Positions 1 to 9,108 of a stretch of 46,069 nucleotides of DNA are shown here, one piece after another (within the stretch, counting starts at the first letter, position 1; each line of letters opens with the position of its first letter). A model generated the notes under the pieces. It was not told where the DNA came from. It ran no database searches and saw only the letters and a list, made by a program, of their open reading frames with translations. The translations under genes and the position numbers were made by a program. This stretch comes from Flavobacterium foetidum (lineage in GTDB: Bacteria > Bacteroidota > Bacteroidia > Flavobacteriales > Flavobacteriaceae): the NCBI RefSeq assembly GCF_004634245.1, contig NZ_SJTF01000022.1:1-46069 (forward strand). Reading direction: 5' to 3'.

Positions 1-53
1 AGTTGCAAAGGTTCAAAGATTCAAAGTTTTTTTGACTTCAGAATCGTTTAATT

Positions 54-130
54 TTCTCCCGCAGATTTTGCAGATTGATTTTTTTGGATATACTTTTTTA
101 TCTGTTTAATCTGCAAAATCTGCGGGAGAA
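54..130. repeat. 23-bp perfect inverted repeat
   Basis: Arms 54-76 and 108-130 are exact reverse complements around a 31-nt loop. Each arm contains the word GCAGATT twice, the core of the dispersed repeat family also seen near 20.5, 21.4 and 45.9 kb. It lies just past the end of the DUF1634 gene (minus strand), so it could also end that transcript, although no clean T-run follows in that direction. Confidence 0.8.
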
Positions 131-148
131 ATATTTTTTTTAAATGTC

Positions 149-556
149 CTAATGAGAAAAACCAAAGGATATGCTTGTAATAATAATCAAAATGACAATT
201 AGCGTTATTACAACATATAGGTAATCCTTCTCTAATAAAAAGGAAAACAACGAAAGTAAAACCCTTAAAACCGGCGTCAAAAACAGCAAAATAATTCCGG
301 TAAAAATCAATGATTCTCCGTTGCCGCTAATGGCTCCGTTGTAGACTGCAGCGATTACTTCGAAAATATTTCGGTCATTTTCTTTAAAAACAGAATAATC
401 TTCAATCTGATTGCCGTTGTGCATTAAATACACAATTCCACCCATAAAAGCAACCGATAGCGAAATCCAAACGCCATAACGAAGCAGGTTTCCTATAATC
501 GTTTGAAAATCTTTTTCTCCAAATTTTTCTTCTTGTACCATATTAGATTTTTCCAT
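149..556 (-). CDS. DUF1634 family membrane protein
   Basis: This 135-residue protein has three likely membrane segments, at about residues 27-46, 82-107 and 112-132. The arrangement and the pairing with a TauE/SafE gene match the DUF1634 family. The start overlaps the end of the TauE/SafE gene by 14 nt, which implies translational coupling and one operon. The biochemical role of DUF1634 is unknown to me; an accessory subunit of the exporter is an inference from context only. Confidence 0.75.
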   Translation of the reverse strand: MEKSNMVQEEKFGEKDFQTIIGNLLRYGVWISLSVAFMGGIVYLMHNGNQIEDYSVFKENDRNIFEVIAAVYNGAISGNGESLIFTGIILLFLTPVLRVLLSLFSFLLEKDYLYVVITLIVILIIITSISFGFSH

Positions 557-1379
557 TTAGTCCGTTATAAATCATATTTACTGCCAAAACAAAAATGAGG
601 CAGGCAAAAAAGATTCTCAATTTTTTCGGATTAGTTCTTACCAAAACCTTCGCTCCAGCCATTGCGCCAAACAAAACCCCAATTACGACTGGCATACAGA
701 TGCCCGGCTCGATATAACCTTTCTGGATGTAGATTACCGAACTAGCCATTGCTGTAACACCCATCATAAAATTACTGGTTGTGGTAGAAACCTTAAACGG
801 AACGCGCATAATATTGTCCATAGCGATTACCTTAAAAGCACCAGAACCGATTCCGAGAAGCCCCGACATCATTCCGGCAACGCCCATCATACTGAAACCG
901 CCGATTACATTTTTGGTTCCGTAACGCACAACTTGTCCGTCGTGAGTCGGATATGTCCCGTCAAGTTTTAGCTTCTTAGCCAATGGACTAGATTCTAAAA
1001 CGATATGCTCTTCTTTTTTGCGAAGTGAATTAATAGCAGAAAAAATTAATGTTAATCCGAATAAGACGGCTATAAAAGAGGTAGGAGCGACAGTGGATAG
1101 AAGCGCACCACAAACGGCTCCAATCGTAGTGGCAACTTCTAGAAAAATTCCCATTCGCATATTGGTGATTCCTTCTTTCACATAAGCCGCGGCAGAACCT
1201 GAGGAAGTTGCGATTACCGAGACCAATGCGGCTCCGATGGCATAATGAATATCGACTCCAAGAATAATTGTTAAAAGCGGGATAATAATAATCCCCCCGC
1301 CAAGTCCTGATAATGAACCGATAAAGCCCGCTAGAAAGGCACCCAGAATCATAATCAGGGTAAAGGTAAGTATTGTCAT
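543..1379 (-). CDS. TauE/SafE family sulfite/anion exporter
   Basis: A 278-residue polytopic inner-membrane protein built from two related halves. The glycine-rich family signature GSLSGLGGG is at residues 21-29, followed by PLL, and the second-half counterpart SGLLGIGSG is at 172-180. Both are typical of TauE/SafE (UPF0721) permeases, which are linked to export of sulfite, sulfoacetate or related organosulfur anions. The substrate here cannot be read from the sequence. It is the first gene of a two-gene operon with the DUF1634 protein. The window also has a sulfur amino acid locus 20 kb away, but nothing ties the two together directly. Confidence 0.85.
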   Translation of the reverse strand: MTILTFTLIMILGAFLAGFIGSLSGLGGGIIIIPLLTIILGVDIHYAIGAALVSVIATSSGSAAAYVKEGITNMRMGIFLEVATTIGAVCGALLSTVAPTSFIAVLFGLTLIFSAINSLRKKEEHIVLESSPLAKKLKLDGTYPTHDGQVVRYGTKNVIGGFSMMGVAGMMSGLLGIGSGAFKVIAMDNIMRVPFKVSTTTSNFMMGVTAMASSVIYIQKGYIEPGICMPVVIGVLFGAMAGAKVLVRTNPKKLRIFFACLIFVLAVNMIYNGLNGKI

Positions 1380-1590
1380 TTAAAATATGTTTTTGTATTT
1401 GCTAATTTACGAATACAAATTTGTTCAGGAACTTAAATATAGCTTAAAAATTTTTTAGTATTCAGTGTTCAGATTTTAGTGGTCAGTTGTGGTTTACTTT
1501 TAAACTATATTAAGTTTTAAACTTTAACAGTCCTGAACTCATTGTTCAAAAACTGACAGAAGCAGTTTGTACCGATTACTAATAACTACT

Positions 1591-1733
1591 CGTTGGGTGA
1601 AATTATTTTCAACACATAGAAACATAGTTTAACTAAACGTAAAAAAGGCGTTTCACTAGTCTAAATGCACATAGTTTAAAACTATGATTCTATGTGTTAA
1701 AATGCTTTTATTTTTTAATTACACCCAACGGGT
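1591..1733. mobile_element. MITE-like hairpin element, copy 1
   Basis: About 140 bp with terminal inverted repeats CGTTGGGTG and CACCCAACG, and a second nested pair (AACACATAGAAACATAG against CTATGATTCTATGTGTT), so the whole unit can fold on itself. It carries no ORF. The word TAATAACT occurs on both sides (1580-1587 and 1734-1741) and could be a target duplication. A second copy is at 8736-8923, and a lone end at 21471-21493. With the tract after it, it fills most of the 485-bp gap between the TauE/SafE and AraC genes. Confidence 0.75.
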
Positions 1734-1811
1734 TAATAACTGATACTAATGAAGAGGTTGTTAAGTATTTGATTACTAATAGTTGATTACTGAATACTAA
1801 AGACGGGGACC

Positions 1812-1861
1812 AAGAACTAAGAACTAAGAACCAAGGACTAAGGACTAAGCACTAATAACAA
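1812..1861. repeat. Degenerate 7-bp tandem repeat
   Basis: Six to seven degenerate copies of a heptamer of the form AGAACTA / AGGACTA follow one another in the gap downstream of the minus-strand AraC gene. Low-complexity tract; no coding content seen. Confidence 0.6.
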
Positions 1862-1864
1862 AAA

Positions 1865-2857
1865 CTAAACCTTAAGTCTCAACTTCGTAGGCGGATAACC
1901 GAAAATCCTTTTAAAGGCAATACTGAAATTAGAAACATTTTGATAACCAGAAAGATGACTTATTTCCTGAATCGAAAGTGTAGTATCTGCCAGATATTGT
2001 CTGGCTTTGTTCATTCTGATTTCTTGAAGATAACCAAAAACAGTGTCTCCAAAAATGATTTTAAAACCTTCTTTTAATTTGGTCTGATTGACTCCCACTT
2101 TGCGCGCCAATTCTACAATAGTGTACGGGTTATCGATGTTTTCGCGAATGATCTGGGCAGCAAATTTGATTTTTTCAACATCACCTCCTGCCAGTTTCAC
2201 GGCTTCTTTTTCGTGGTCTAAACTATGATGGCTTAATGCTATGAGCTCATAAATTTTAGATTCCATATAAATTTTTCGGGTAAGTCCTTTGTAGAAACAG
2301 TTTTTAATATCCTGAATGACACCGAATATTTTGGCTCCGATTTTAATTTCGTTTTTCGAAAGCGCGGTGCTGGTATTTTTTTGAATGTTATTCAGGAAGT
2401 GATCCATTACCTTAGATTCTCCTGCATATTTGGTAAGGATGTCTAATGGAAGGTGAATGTCGAAGGTATTGTAAACAATGTCTTTCTTGAAATCGATTTT
2501 GGCGTGATTGTCTTCAGCAGAAAGAAAAGTGATGTTGCCTGACATAGGCGCTGCAAAATCTTTGACAGAACTCGGATGTACATAACCGATTTTTTGTTCA
2601 GAAAGATTAAAATGCATTTCTAACAGCGATGTTTCTCCATGTCCAGAAATAGCTACATCGTCATTTAGCTGGTAATTCCCCTGCAAAATCGATAAATCTT
2701 CCGTTATGGTATGTTCATGAAATAAAATATCGCCTTTCGGGGTTACAAATTTTATATCTTTTTCTCCTTCCAGTTCTATTTCTGCCAGCCCAGAATCAAT
2801 TTTTTTCTCAGGTTCCAGAAAAGCAGCAAAATCATTCGAATCAATCTTAAAAGCCAT
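1865..2857 (-). CDS. AraC family regulator, PchR-like
   Basis: A 330-residue protein with an unassigned N-terminal sensor region and a C-terminal AraC/XylS double helix-turn-helix from about residue 236. The first HTH lies around 246-266 and the second around 296-317, followed by the family's closing GYPPTK. The C-terminal sequence style (NPYTIVELARKVGVN, then GDTVFGYLQEIRM) resembles the PchR-type regulators found beside siderophore receptor genes. It is transcribed away from the TonB receptor gene with about 115 bp between them, so it probably controls that receptor and may sense its ligand. The effector is not known. Confidence 0.85.
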   Translation of the reverse strand: MAFKIDSNDFAAFLEPEKKIDSGLAEIELEGEKDIKFVTPKGDILFHEHTITEDLSILQGNYQLNDDVAISGHGETSLLEMHFNLSEQKIGYVHPSSVKDFAAPMSGNITFLSAEDNHAKIDFKKDIVYNTFDIHLPLDILTKYAGESKVMDHFLNNIQKNTSTALSKNEIKIGAKIFGVIQDIKNCFYKGLTRKIYMESKIYELIALSHHSLDHEKEAVKLAGGDVEKIKFAAQIIRENIDNPYTIVELARKVGVNQTKLKEGFKIIFGDTVFGYLQEIRMNKARQYLADTTLSIQEISHLSGYQNVSNFSIAFKRIFGYPPTKLRLKV

Positions 2858-2922
2858 TTTTTATACTTCTATATTCATAATTAAAACTTCCATTTTCATA
2901 AAAGCATCCCTCACTAATCAAA

Positions 2923-2930
2923 TACTTTTG
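2923..2930 (+). promoter_or_regulatory. Bacteroidetes-type -7 element for the TonB receptor gene
   Basis: TACTTTTG fits the TAnnTTTG consensus of the Bacteroidetes primary sigma factor. It would start transcription about 30-40 nt before the coding region at 2973. No good TTTG -33 element stands at the usual distance, which fits a promoter that needs an activator such as the adjacent AraC protein. Confidence 0.5.
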
Positions 2931-2972
2931 CACTGGCAAATATAATTTATAATAAGTTTAAATAAAAACAGC

Positions 2973-5354
2973 TTGACGTTTAAATTACACCTTTTATTCC
3001 TGTTTCTGGTTGGTATTTTTTTTGGAAATGCCTGTCCGGTTCATATTCAAATTGAAGATCATCTAGCAAATCCCTTATCGAATGCAACCGTCTTAGTCAA
3101 CGGAAAAACAGTCGGAACAAGCAATAACTCTGGTATTTTGGAACTTTCGTTGGAAGAAGGAACACATCAAATAGAAATCATCAGCAAAGCTGGAATAAAA
3201 CAGCAAAAGTCTATTACAATCAATTGCAATAAAGAAAATTATTTCAGATTTGCGCTAGATACTTCAGGCCATGATTCGGCTGACTTAAAAGAAGTTCTAG
3301 TACAAAACAAAACCATAAAAACCCAGCTTGAAGAATCTCCTTTTTCGGTTCAAGTAATCGATTTGAAAAAACAATATGATAAAGCAGGAGATGTAGGCGA
3401 TTTTCTAAATCGTGCTTCGGGCGTTAAGCTGCGTACCAATGGAAATGTAGGTTCTCAGGTACAGATCAATTTGGGCGGACTTCAAGGTAAGGCAATACGT
3501 ATTTTTAAAGACGGAATTCCGATTGAATTATTCGGACACGGTTTCAGCCTTGGTACGATTCCCGTAAACATGCTCGACAGAGTCGAAATATATAAAGGTG
3601 TCATGCCGGTTTATCTTGCTTCTGATGCTTTAGGGGGAGGAGTCAATTTGGTAAGCAGGACTTCTAATAAGAATTTCGGAGAAGTATCATACGAAATCGC
3701 TTCCTTCAATACGCACAGGGCAACAGCAAATTTTTATCTTCAAAACAAAAACAATTTATACGGCGGATTCAACGGCTCTTTAAATTATTCGGACAACGAT
3801 TATAAGGTAAAAGTGCCAATTCAGAATGCTACAAATGAAGAGTTTAAAAATGTAAGACGTTTTCATGATATGACGAGATCCAATTATGCTGAAGCATTTG
3901 TTGGAGTAAAAGAAAAATCATGGGCAGACGATTTGAGGCTGACGCTAATTTATTCTGATTTCTACAAGCAAATTCAGAACGATGCACAAATGGTTAACGT
4001 TTACGGGCAGGCATTCTCGAAAGAGCAAAACTATACGGGAATGGTCAATTACAAAAAGAAGTTTTTTGAGGATAAGCTAAAAGTAAGCTTCTTGACAAAT
4101 TACAGCCATTTTAATACCAGATTTGTTGATACAACAACTGTTCGCTACAACTGGAATGGTGAAATTATCGGACGAAATCTACAAGCTGGAGAAATACGTG
4201 CAGGGAATTTTCAGAAACTGAATTACAACTTCGTTTCTTCAAGATTGAACATGGAATATGAACTTTCTGAGCGCAACTTTTTAGAATTTAGCGAATTGTA
4301 TCAATATCAAAGAAGAAAAGGAAGTGATCCGTTGGGAGCAATTTCTCCAATTGATGGTACCGATGTCATGACGATTCCCGCAGTTTACCAAAAAGATAAT
4401 ATGGCGCTGGCTTGGCGTTCTTTATGGTTTGACAGCAAATTAGAGAGCATAGCTGCAGCAAAATATTACCATTATAATACCAACGGTTATACCACAGATA
4501 ATTACGGTGCGGCTTGGAAATCATCAAAAGATGACAGCGAATTCGGGTATTTGGGAGGATTAAAATGGGCAGACAAGAACTATTTGATAAAATTCTCTTA
4601 TGAATATGCCACTCGTCTTCCTGATGAATCTGAAATTTTTGGAGATGCGGTCTTGATTAGGGAAAATTTGGATCTTAAGCCTGAAAAAAGCCAGAATTTA
4701 AACTTAAATGGAGAATATTCGATTTTAAGCGAAAACAGCAGTCTTACTTTTTCGGGCAGTTTGTTTTATAGAAATGCCAAAGACGGGATTTTTCTTCAGT
4801 ATGATATCCCTTTTAGCAGATACATCAATTATGAGCAGACTGAAATAAAAGGTTTTGAGTTTGAAACCCATTATGTTCCAACAAAATGGCTCAACACCGG
4901 ATTTAACGTAACCTATCAAGATATTAGAAGGGTTGGAATAAAGGAAGCGACTTTTAGATATCTAAACGATTCGAGGGTTCCAAATATTCCGTTTTTGTTT
5001 GGGAATTTCTGGGCCAATACCTATTTCAGAAACCTGTTTAAGGATGGCGATAATTTAAATTTTACATGGAATGCTAATTATACACATCGATTTTTTCTAG
5101 TAGCGATTCCAAAAAACCAGGAACCTTCTTTGTTCGGTCCGGTTAAGGATTTCCAAACCTCATTAATTATTCCGAAAGACGGAAGAACCGGACAGTTTTC
5201 TAATGATGTTGGGGTGTATTATCATTTTGCTTCGCATAAAACAACCTTGTCTGCCGAATGCAGAAATATTGGAGATGTAAAACTCTATGACAACTTCAAT
5301 GTTCAGAGACCCGGAAGATCTTTCCATTTTAAAGTAGTTTATAATTTTTTTTAA
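2973..5354 (+). CDS. TonB-dependent outer-membrane receptor
   Basis: A 793-residue receptor. It has an N-terminal signal peptide ending near residue 20, a carboxypeptidase-like regulatory domain (about 22-95), a plug domain (about 108-220, with the typical GLQGKAIRIFKDGIPI stretch and ALGGGVNLVSR) and a C-terminal beta-barrel ending in an aromatic residue. Such receptors import ferric siderophores, haem, cobalamin or other ligands using TonB energy. The start is a TTG: no ATG lies upstream in frame that would still give a signal peptide. It is followed 24 bp later by a DUF4374-like lipoprotein and flanked by two AraC regulators. Iron or xenosiderophore uptake is the best guess. Confidence 0.88.
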   Translation: MTFKLHLLFLFLVGIFFGNACPVHIQIEDHLANPLSNATVLVNGKTVGTSNNSGILELSLEEGTHQIEIISKAGIKQQKSITINCNKENYFRFALDTSGHDSADLKEVLVQNKTIKTQLEESPFSVQVIDLKKQYDKAGDVGDFLNRASGVKLRTNGNVGSQVQINLGGLQGKAIRIFKDGIPIELFGHGFSLGTIPVNMLDRVEIYKGVMPVYLASDALGGGVNLVSRTSNKNFGEVSYEIASFNTHRATANFYLQNKNNLYGGFNGSLNYSDNDYKVKVPIQNATNEEFKNVRRFHDMTRSNYAEAFVGVKEKSWADDLRLTLIYSDFYKQIQNDAQMVNVYGQAFSKEQNYTGMVNYKKKFFEDKLKVSFLTNYSHFNTRFVDTTTVRYNWNGEIIGRNLQAGEIRAGNFQKLNYNFVSSRLNMEYELSERNFLEFSELYQYQRRKGSDPLGAISPIDGTDVMTIPAVYQKDNMALAWRSLWFDSKLESIAAAKYYHYNTNGYTTDNYGAAWKSSKDDSEFGYLGGLKWADKNYLIKFSYEYATRLPDESEIFGDAVLIRENLDLKPEKSQNLNLNGEYSILSENSSLTFSGSLFYRNAKDGIFLQYDIPFSRYINYEQTEIKGFEFETHYVPTKWLNTGFNVTYQDIRRVGIKEATFRYLNDSRVPNIPFLFGNFWANTYFRNLFKDGDNLNFTWNANYTHRFFLVAIPKNQEPSLFGPVKDFQTSLIIPKDGRTGQFSNDVGVYYHFASHKTTLSAECRNIGDVKLYDNFNVQRPGRSFHFKVVYNFF

Positions 5355-5378
5355 ATAAAACCATAAATCAGATCAACT

Positions 5379-6644
5379 ATGAAAAGAAGCAATTCACTTC
5401 GTTCAGTACTGGCAGGAATAGCTGCTTGTATGATTTTATTTTCTTGCAGCAGCAATGACGATAACAATAATCCGGACAACGGAAACAACGACGATACTTT
5501 GCCAAAAAACGAAACTTGGATCATTTATAACGGCGCTGCCAACTGGAGCGGTGGTATTTATGCTTTAAAAGATAATAAATCTAGAGAAATCAACCTTTCT
5601 GGTTTGCCATTTCTTCAAGTTACTTCTTCTTTGGGAGGGAGAACATTGGATAAAACACTTTTTAAAGTAAATGATGTATCTAATACAAAACAAGGAATCA
5701 ACAAAATGGGAATTGACGCTACTGGTAAAATTGTTGACCAAGGCTTCTTGCCATCTTTGTCTAGCGCTTACGAAACTAATTTCCTTATTGCAGGTCCAAC
5801 AGAAGGTTACTACTGGGATAAAATAAGAGGTGGATTGAAACTTCAGAAATTCAACCCAACTACTATGGAAAGAACTGGAGAAATTGATTTCTCTTCGCTT
5901 TCAGAAGGACAGCCATTAGAGTCAATCGGGCAATTGATTATTGCAAAAAGAGACAATAAATTATACTTAGATTTATTACTAGGAGATAAAGCGGCAGGAA
6001 ACTGGCAAGTAACTCCTTCGACTAATGAAGTAGCAATCGCAGTATACGACTTAACTACAAACAAAATCGAGAATGTTACCAAAATGGGAGGGACTACTAA
6101 CTTAGGAGTATTCATTGACCATGTTTTATGGAGTTTAGACGAAGTTACAGGCGACTTGTATTTTGCATCTGTAAGTGACATGAAAGTACAGTCTTCTGCG
6201 CTTTCATCAAAAATCCTTAGAATCAAAAAAGGAGAAGTTAACTTTGACACTACATTTGCGCTGGACATGAAAACATATCAGTTTCCTGCTGAGTTCAACA
6301 GACTTTTTGCTCACAACGGAAAAATTTATACTACAATTCCATCAAGAGCGGTTTCTTACTACGGAGGCGGACAGCATGGGGTTAGATACAGAGACGATGT
6401 TTGGTATTGGAATGAAATTGATGTGGTTACCAAAAAAGCTACGCGCTTAAACATGCCACCTGATAATTTCTATACAACACAAAATCCATTTTTCCATAAC
6501 GGAGAAATTTATTTCTTGTCAAACAGTGCTTCAGACGGTTTCTCTGGTGTAAATCAGTACAATCCTGTTACAAAAGAAGTAAAAGAAACTTTCCGTCTTA
6601 AAGAAAGCGGAAGAATCATGGGATTCAATATCATCAAAGATTAA
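5379..6644 (+). CDS. DUF4374-like surface lipoprotein
   Basis: A 421-residue lipoprotein with a lipobox ending at Cys23 (MILFSC), followed by a flexible Asn/Asp-rich linker suited to surface export in Bacteroidetes. The rest is beta-rich with repeating short blade-like units, consistent with a beta-propeller and with the DUF4374 family as I remember it. It follows the TonB receptor by 24 bp in the same operon. From memory, comparable lipoproteins sit beside receptors in Bacteroides xenosiderophore systems and capture the ligand at the surface. That role is an inference here. Confidence 0.7.
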   Translation: MKRSNSLRSVLAGIAACMILFSCSSNDDNNNPDNGNNDDTLPKNETWIIYNGAANWSGGIYALKDNKSREINLSGLPFLQVTSSLGGRTLDKTLFKVNDVSNTKQGINKMGIDATGKIVDQGFLPSLSSAYETNFLIAGPTEGYYWDKIRGGLKLQKFNPTTMERTGEIDFSSLSEGQPLESIGQLIIAKRDNKLYLDLLLGDKAAGNWQVTPSTNEVAIAVYDLTTNKIENVTKMGGTTNLGVFIDHVLWSLDEVTGDLYFASVSDMKVQSSALSSKILRIKKGEVNFDTTFALDMKTYQFPAEFNRLFAHNGKIYTTIPSRAVSYYGGGQHGVRYRDDVWYWNEIDVVTKKATRLNMPPDNFYTTQNPFFHNGEIYFLSNSASDGFSGVNQYNPVTKEVKETFRLKESGRIMGFNIIKD

Positions 6645-6666
6645 TTTGAACTTTTGTTTATAGTGA

Positions 6667-6693
6667 AGATGGCGCAGGAATGCGCCATTTTTG
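6667..6693 (+). terminator. Intrinsic terminator after the receptor operon
   Basis: An 8-bp GC-rich stem ATGGCGCA/TGCGCCAT with a GGAA loop is followed by TTTTTG. It ends the receptor-lipoprotein transcript and separates it from the next AraC gene. Confidence 0.85.
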
Positions 6694-6773
6694 TTTTTAT
6701 TAAGGTTCTCCGATTAAAGTTTTGCTCTTTCTAGGGATTAACTATATTTGAAAGTATATTAAAAAATCCCGTC

Positions 6774-7628
6774 TTGGTCAATAAAATCCTCACTTATTCG
6801 TTGGCGCATCATAAGAGCTTGTTTACTGAGGCTTCGAGTAAAAACGACTATTTTTACATTCAGACAACAGAACATCCTTATATAAGCGAACCTTACCGTG
6901 CAGAAAGTTATGCAATCGAATTTCTACGAAAAGGAAGCATCATTATGCAGTCTCAACTTGAAAAAGTGGTTGTAGAAGCTCCGGCCATAATTGCGCTCGG
7001 ACCTTCTGTAATTAGGGGATTTTCTAAAAACAGCGATGAAATCTTGATTGATATCATTTTTTTTAAACCGCAGTTTTTTCTTAAAAACCAAGCCGATGTT
7101 TTGTTCTTAGCCAAATATTCATTTTTTGAAAATAGTAATGTCTGCAGGCTTTCGGATGCGAATGAACAAAAATTCGAACAGCTTTTTAATTTAATCAAAG
7201 AAACATCAGATAGCCAATCGGCTCATCAAGCTGCTATTTTACGAAGCTATTTATATGTGCTGATCTACGAGCTCGACGATATGCAGCAGAAAATTGAGGT
7301 TTCGGGAACTCAAAATCCATTATTCGAAAAATTCAAAACGGCGCTTTTTAAAGATTTCCTGTCTCAAAGAAGTGTTCGTTATTATGCCGATTTGCTCAAT
7401 GTAAGTCGGAAATATTTATCAGAAACGGTCAAAAAGAACAGCGGCAAGACGGCAGGCGAGTGGATCGACGAAATAATAATTCTCGAAGCAAAAGTCCTAT
7501 TGCAGCACAAGAATTTGACCATTAGTGAAATCAGCAACCAGTTAAATTTTCCTGACCAGTCGAGTTTTGGACGCTTTTTTAAGAATCAGACCGGAATTCC
7601 TCCCTTGGAATATCGTAAAAATCTTTAG
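6774..7628 (+). CDS. AraC family transcriptional regulator
   Basis: A 284-residue protein with a cupin-like N-terminal half and a C-terminal AraC double helix-turn-helix (about 204-284: YADLLNVSRKYLSETVKK, then ISNQLNFPDQSSFGRFFK and GIPPLEYR). The chosen start is TTG; the next ATG is far inside the N-terminal domain. It follows the terminator of the TonB/lipoprotein operon on the same strand, so it is probably a separate transcript. Its target is unknown; the receptor operon or the small gene downstream are candidates. Confidence 0.82.
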   Translation: MVNKILTYSLAHHKSLFTEASSKNDYFYIQTTEHPYISEPYRAESYAIEFLRKGSIIMQSQLEKVVVEAPAIIALGPSVIRGFSKNSDEILIDIIFFKPQFFLKNQADVLFLAKYSFFENSNVCRLSDANEQKFEQLFNLIKETSDSQSAHQAAILRSYLYVLIYELDDMQQKIEVSGTQNPLFEKFKTALFKDFLSQRSVRYYADLLNVSRKYLSETVKKNSGKTAGEWIDEIIILEAKVLLQHKNLTISEISNQLNFPDQSSFGRFFKNQTGIPPLEYRKNL

Positions 7629-7720
7629 GCAAAAAACGACTTTCTGCACAAAACCAAAGCCATACTGCACTTTTATAGCGTCTGTAAACTTCTCAATTTT
7701 GCTTCTTAAACAGAAAAATT

Positions 7721-8212
7721 ATGGAGAAAACAGCAAAATTTGTGGTTATTATAAATGATAATGTCTTTTGGATGGCAAATAAAGCCCTTCAGTTTTACAG
7801 CAATTTATTCGGCGAAACTCAAGGTGCGAAATATGCTCAGGAAAAACTTTCCGAGTCTGAGTTGTTTAAAATTCAGAATGATTTTTCCGTTGAGATTCTG
7901 ATGGTTTATGACAGAGAAACTCCGCAGTCTTTTGCAAAACTAGATTCTTCAAGATTGTCCAATCAAAATGTGGGCGCTCTAAAGCCAATCAATTTAAGCG
8001 AAACAATCTATTTTGCAACTTCGGATATAATGGTCCTTTTAAAGCGTGCCGAAGAAATCGCTCGTCAGCGCAAGCATGATTTGATTTGGGTAAAAGCATT
8101 TGCAGTAGACACTGATTTGATTGAAACGCTCAAATCATTCGATTATGAAGATTTTAGCTTTGAAGAATCCATTGCATATGAACAGCTATATTTTAGGAAG
8201 AAATTATCTTGA
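7721..8212 (+). CDS. Hypothetical protein, degenerate GNAT-like C-terminus
   Basis: A 163-residue soluble protein that I do not recognise. The second half (from about residue 100: a helix with AEEIARQRKHDLIWVKAF, then FDYEDFSFEES) has the rhythm of the last part of a GNAT acetyltransferase, but the R/Q-x-x-G-x-G/A acetyl-CoA loop is absent. It may be an acetyltransferase relative that has lost activity, or the resemblance may be fortuitous. It lies 92 bp after the AraC gene. Confidence 0.6.
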   Translation: MEKTAKFVVIINDNVFWMANKALQFYSNLFGETQGAKYAQEKLSESELFKIQNDFSVEILMVYDRETPQSFAKLDSSRLSNQNVGALKPINLSETIYFATSDIMVLLKRAEEIARQRKHDLIWVKAFAVDTDLIETLKSFDYEDFSFEESIAYEQLYFRKKLS

Positions 8213-8220
8213 AAAGAATA

Positions 8221-8261
8221 AAAAAAACTGAAGCAATCTCTACAGAAGTGCTTCAATTTTT
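8221..8261. terminator. Bidirectional intrinsic terminator
   Basis: TGAAGCA (8228-8234) pairs with TGCTTCA (8248-8254). An A-run precedes the stem and a T-run follows it, so it can serve both converging genes, the 163-residue protein gene and the DoxX gene. Confidence 0.7.
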
Positions 8262-8696
8262 TTATATTCTGTTGTCAACAGCAAAATAGGTTTTCCCGAT
8301 ATTAGCCAAAAGTAAGGCCGCAGCGGCAGACGTCAAAACCGAATAATCAAAAGGAGCTTTTACGGAAACCGAAATTGCCATAGCAAAAGCAAAAGTAAGC
8401 ATCAAGAAAGTGGTGCCTAAAGCGGCAATTCTGGTTTTGAAACCAAAAATTAGCAAAAGCGCGAATAAAATTTCCAGAAACGTTGCTATTCCGCCCAGAA
8501 CTTCGGCAGTTGCTTGGTTTGCGAATGAATTAAGTGTTTGAGTGTATGCTACAAAGTTTTCCCAGTTTCCCCAAACGACACCGTTTGAATTTGGTGGTCC
8601 CCATAATCCGAAACGATCGGCTACTGCCGAAAGCATGGTGATTGCTAAAACTATTCTCAAAATTAAGCCTGCTTCTAGTATGGTTATGTTTTTCAT
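8262..8696 (-). CDS. DoxX family membrane protein
   Basis: A 144-residue protein with four predicted membrane helices and the DoxX-like pattern: an N-terminal helix with LRIVLAITMLSAVADRFG, a middle hydrophobic segment containing GGIATFLEILFALLLIFG, then KTRIAALGT and a final pair of helices. DoxX-type proteins are small quinone- or stress-related membrane proteins with poorly defined roles in most bacteria. The gene appears monocistronic. Confidence 0.78.
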   Translation of the reverse strand: MKNITILEAGLILRIVLAITMLSAVADRFGLWGPPNSNGVVWGNWENFVAYTQTLNSFANQATAEVLGGIATFLEILFALLLIFGFKTRIAALGTTFLMLTFAFAMAISVSVKAPFDYSVLTSAAAALLLANIGKTYFAVDNRI

Positions 8697-8735
8697 TATT
8701 TGTAACTAATTTGTATTTGAAGTCTTTATTAACTA

Positions 8736-8923
8736 GTTGGGTGAAATTATTTTCAACATATAGAAACATAGTTTAACTAAACTTAAAAAAGGCGTTTCAC
8801 TAGTTTAATGCACATAATCTAGCTATGTGTGGAAACTTGTTTCTTCCATTTTCTTTTTTCGGCACAAAAAACTATGCTTCTATGTGTTAAAATGCTTTTA
8901 TTTTTTAATTACACCCAACGGGT
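8736..8923. mobile_element. MITE-like hairpin element, copy 2
   Basis: This has the same ends and nested inverted repeats as the copy at 1591-1733 (GTTGGGTGAAATTATTTTCA at the left, AATTACACCCAACG at the right). It carries about 45 extra bases near the hairpin apex. TTTATTA lies on both sides (8725-8731 and 8924-8930), a possible target duplication, though AT-rich DNA makes that weak. It fills much of the gap between the DoxX gene and the TPR protein gene. Confidence 0.75.
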
Positions 8924-9038
8924 TTTATTATTCTTACGTAACAAAGTTTTCTTATTTTTTTATGAACGCATTTTTTTTGTAAAAATTGCCATTTTAAAAA
9001 CCCTTCTCCCTAAAAACGAAAATCATTAATTATGATGA

Positions 9039-9068
9039 TTTGTTCTCCTGTCTCATATTTTACATTTG
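9039..9068 (+). promoter_or_regulatory. Bacteroidetes-type promoter for the TPR protein gene
   Basis: TTTG at 9039-9042, an 18-nt spacer, then TACATTTG at 9061-9068, close to TTTG-N19-TAnnTTTG. Transcription would begin near 9075, about 35 nt before the start codon at 9109. Confidence 0.6.
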
Positions 9069-9108
9069 ACTATTGGTTTTAAAATAACAGAATAGTAAAA
9101 AGAGAAAT

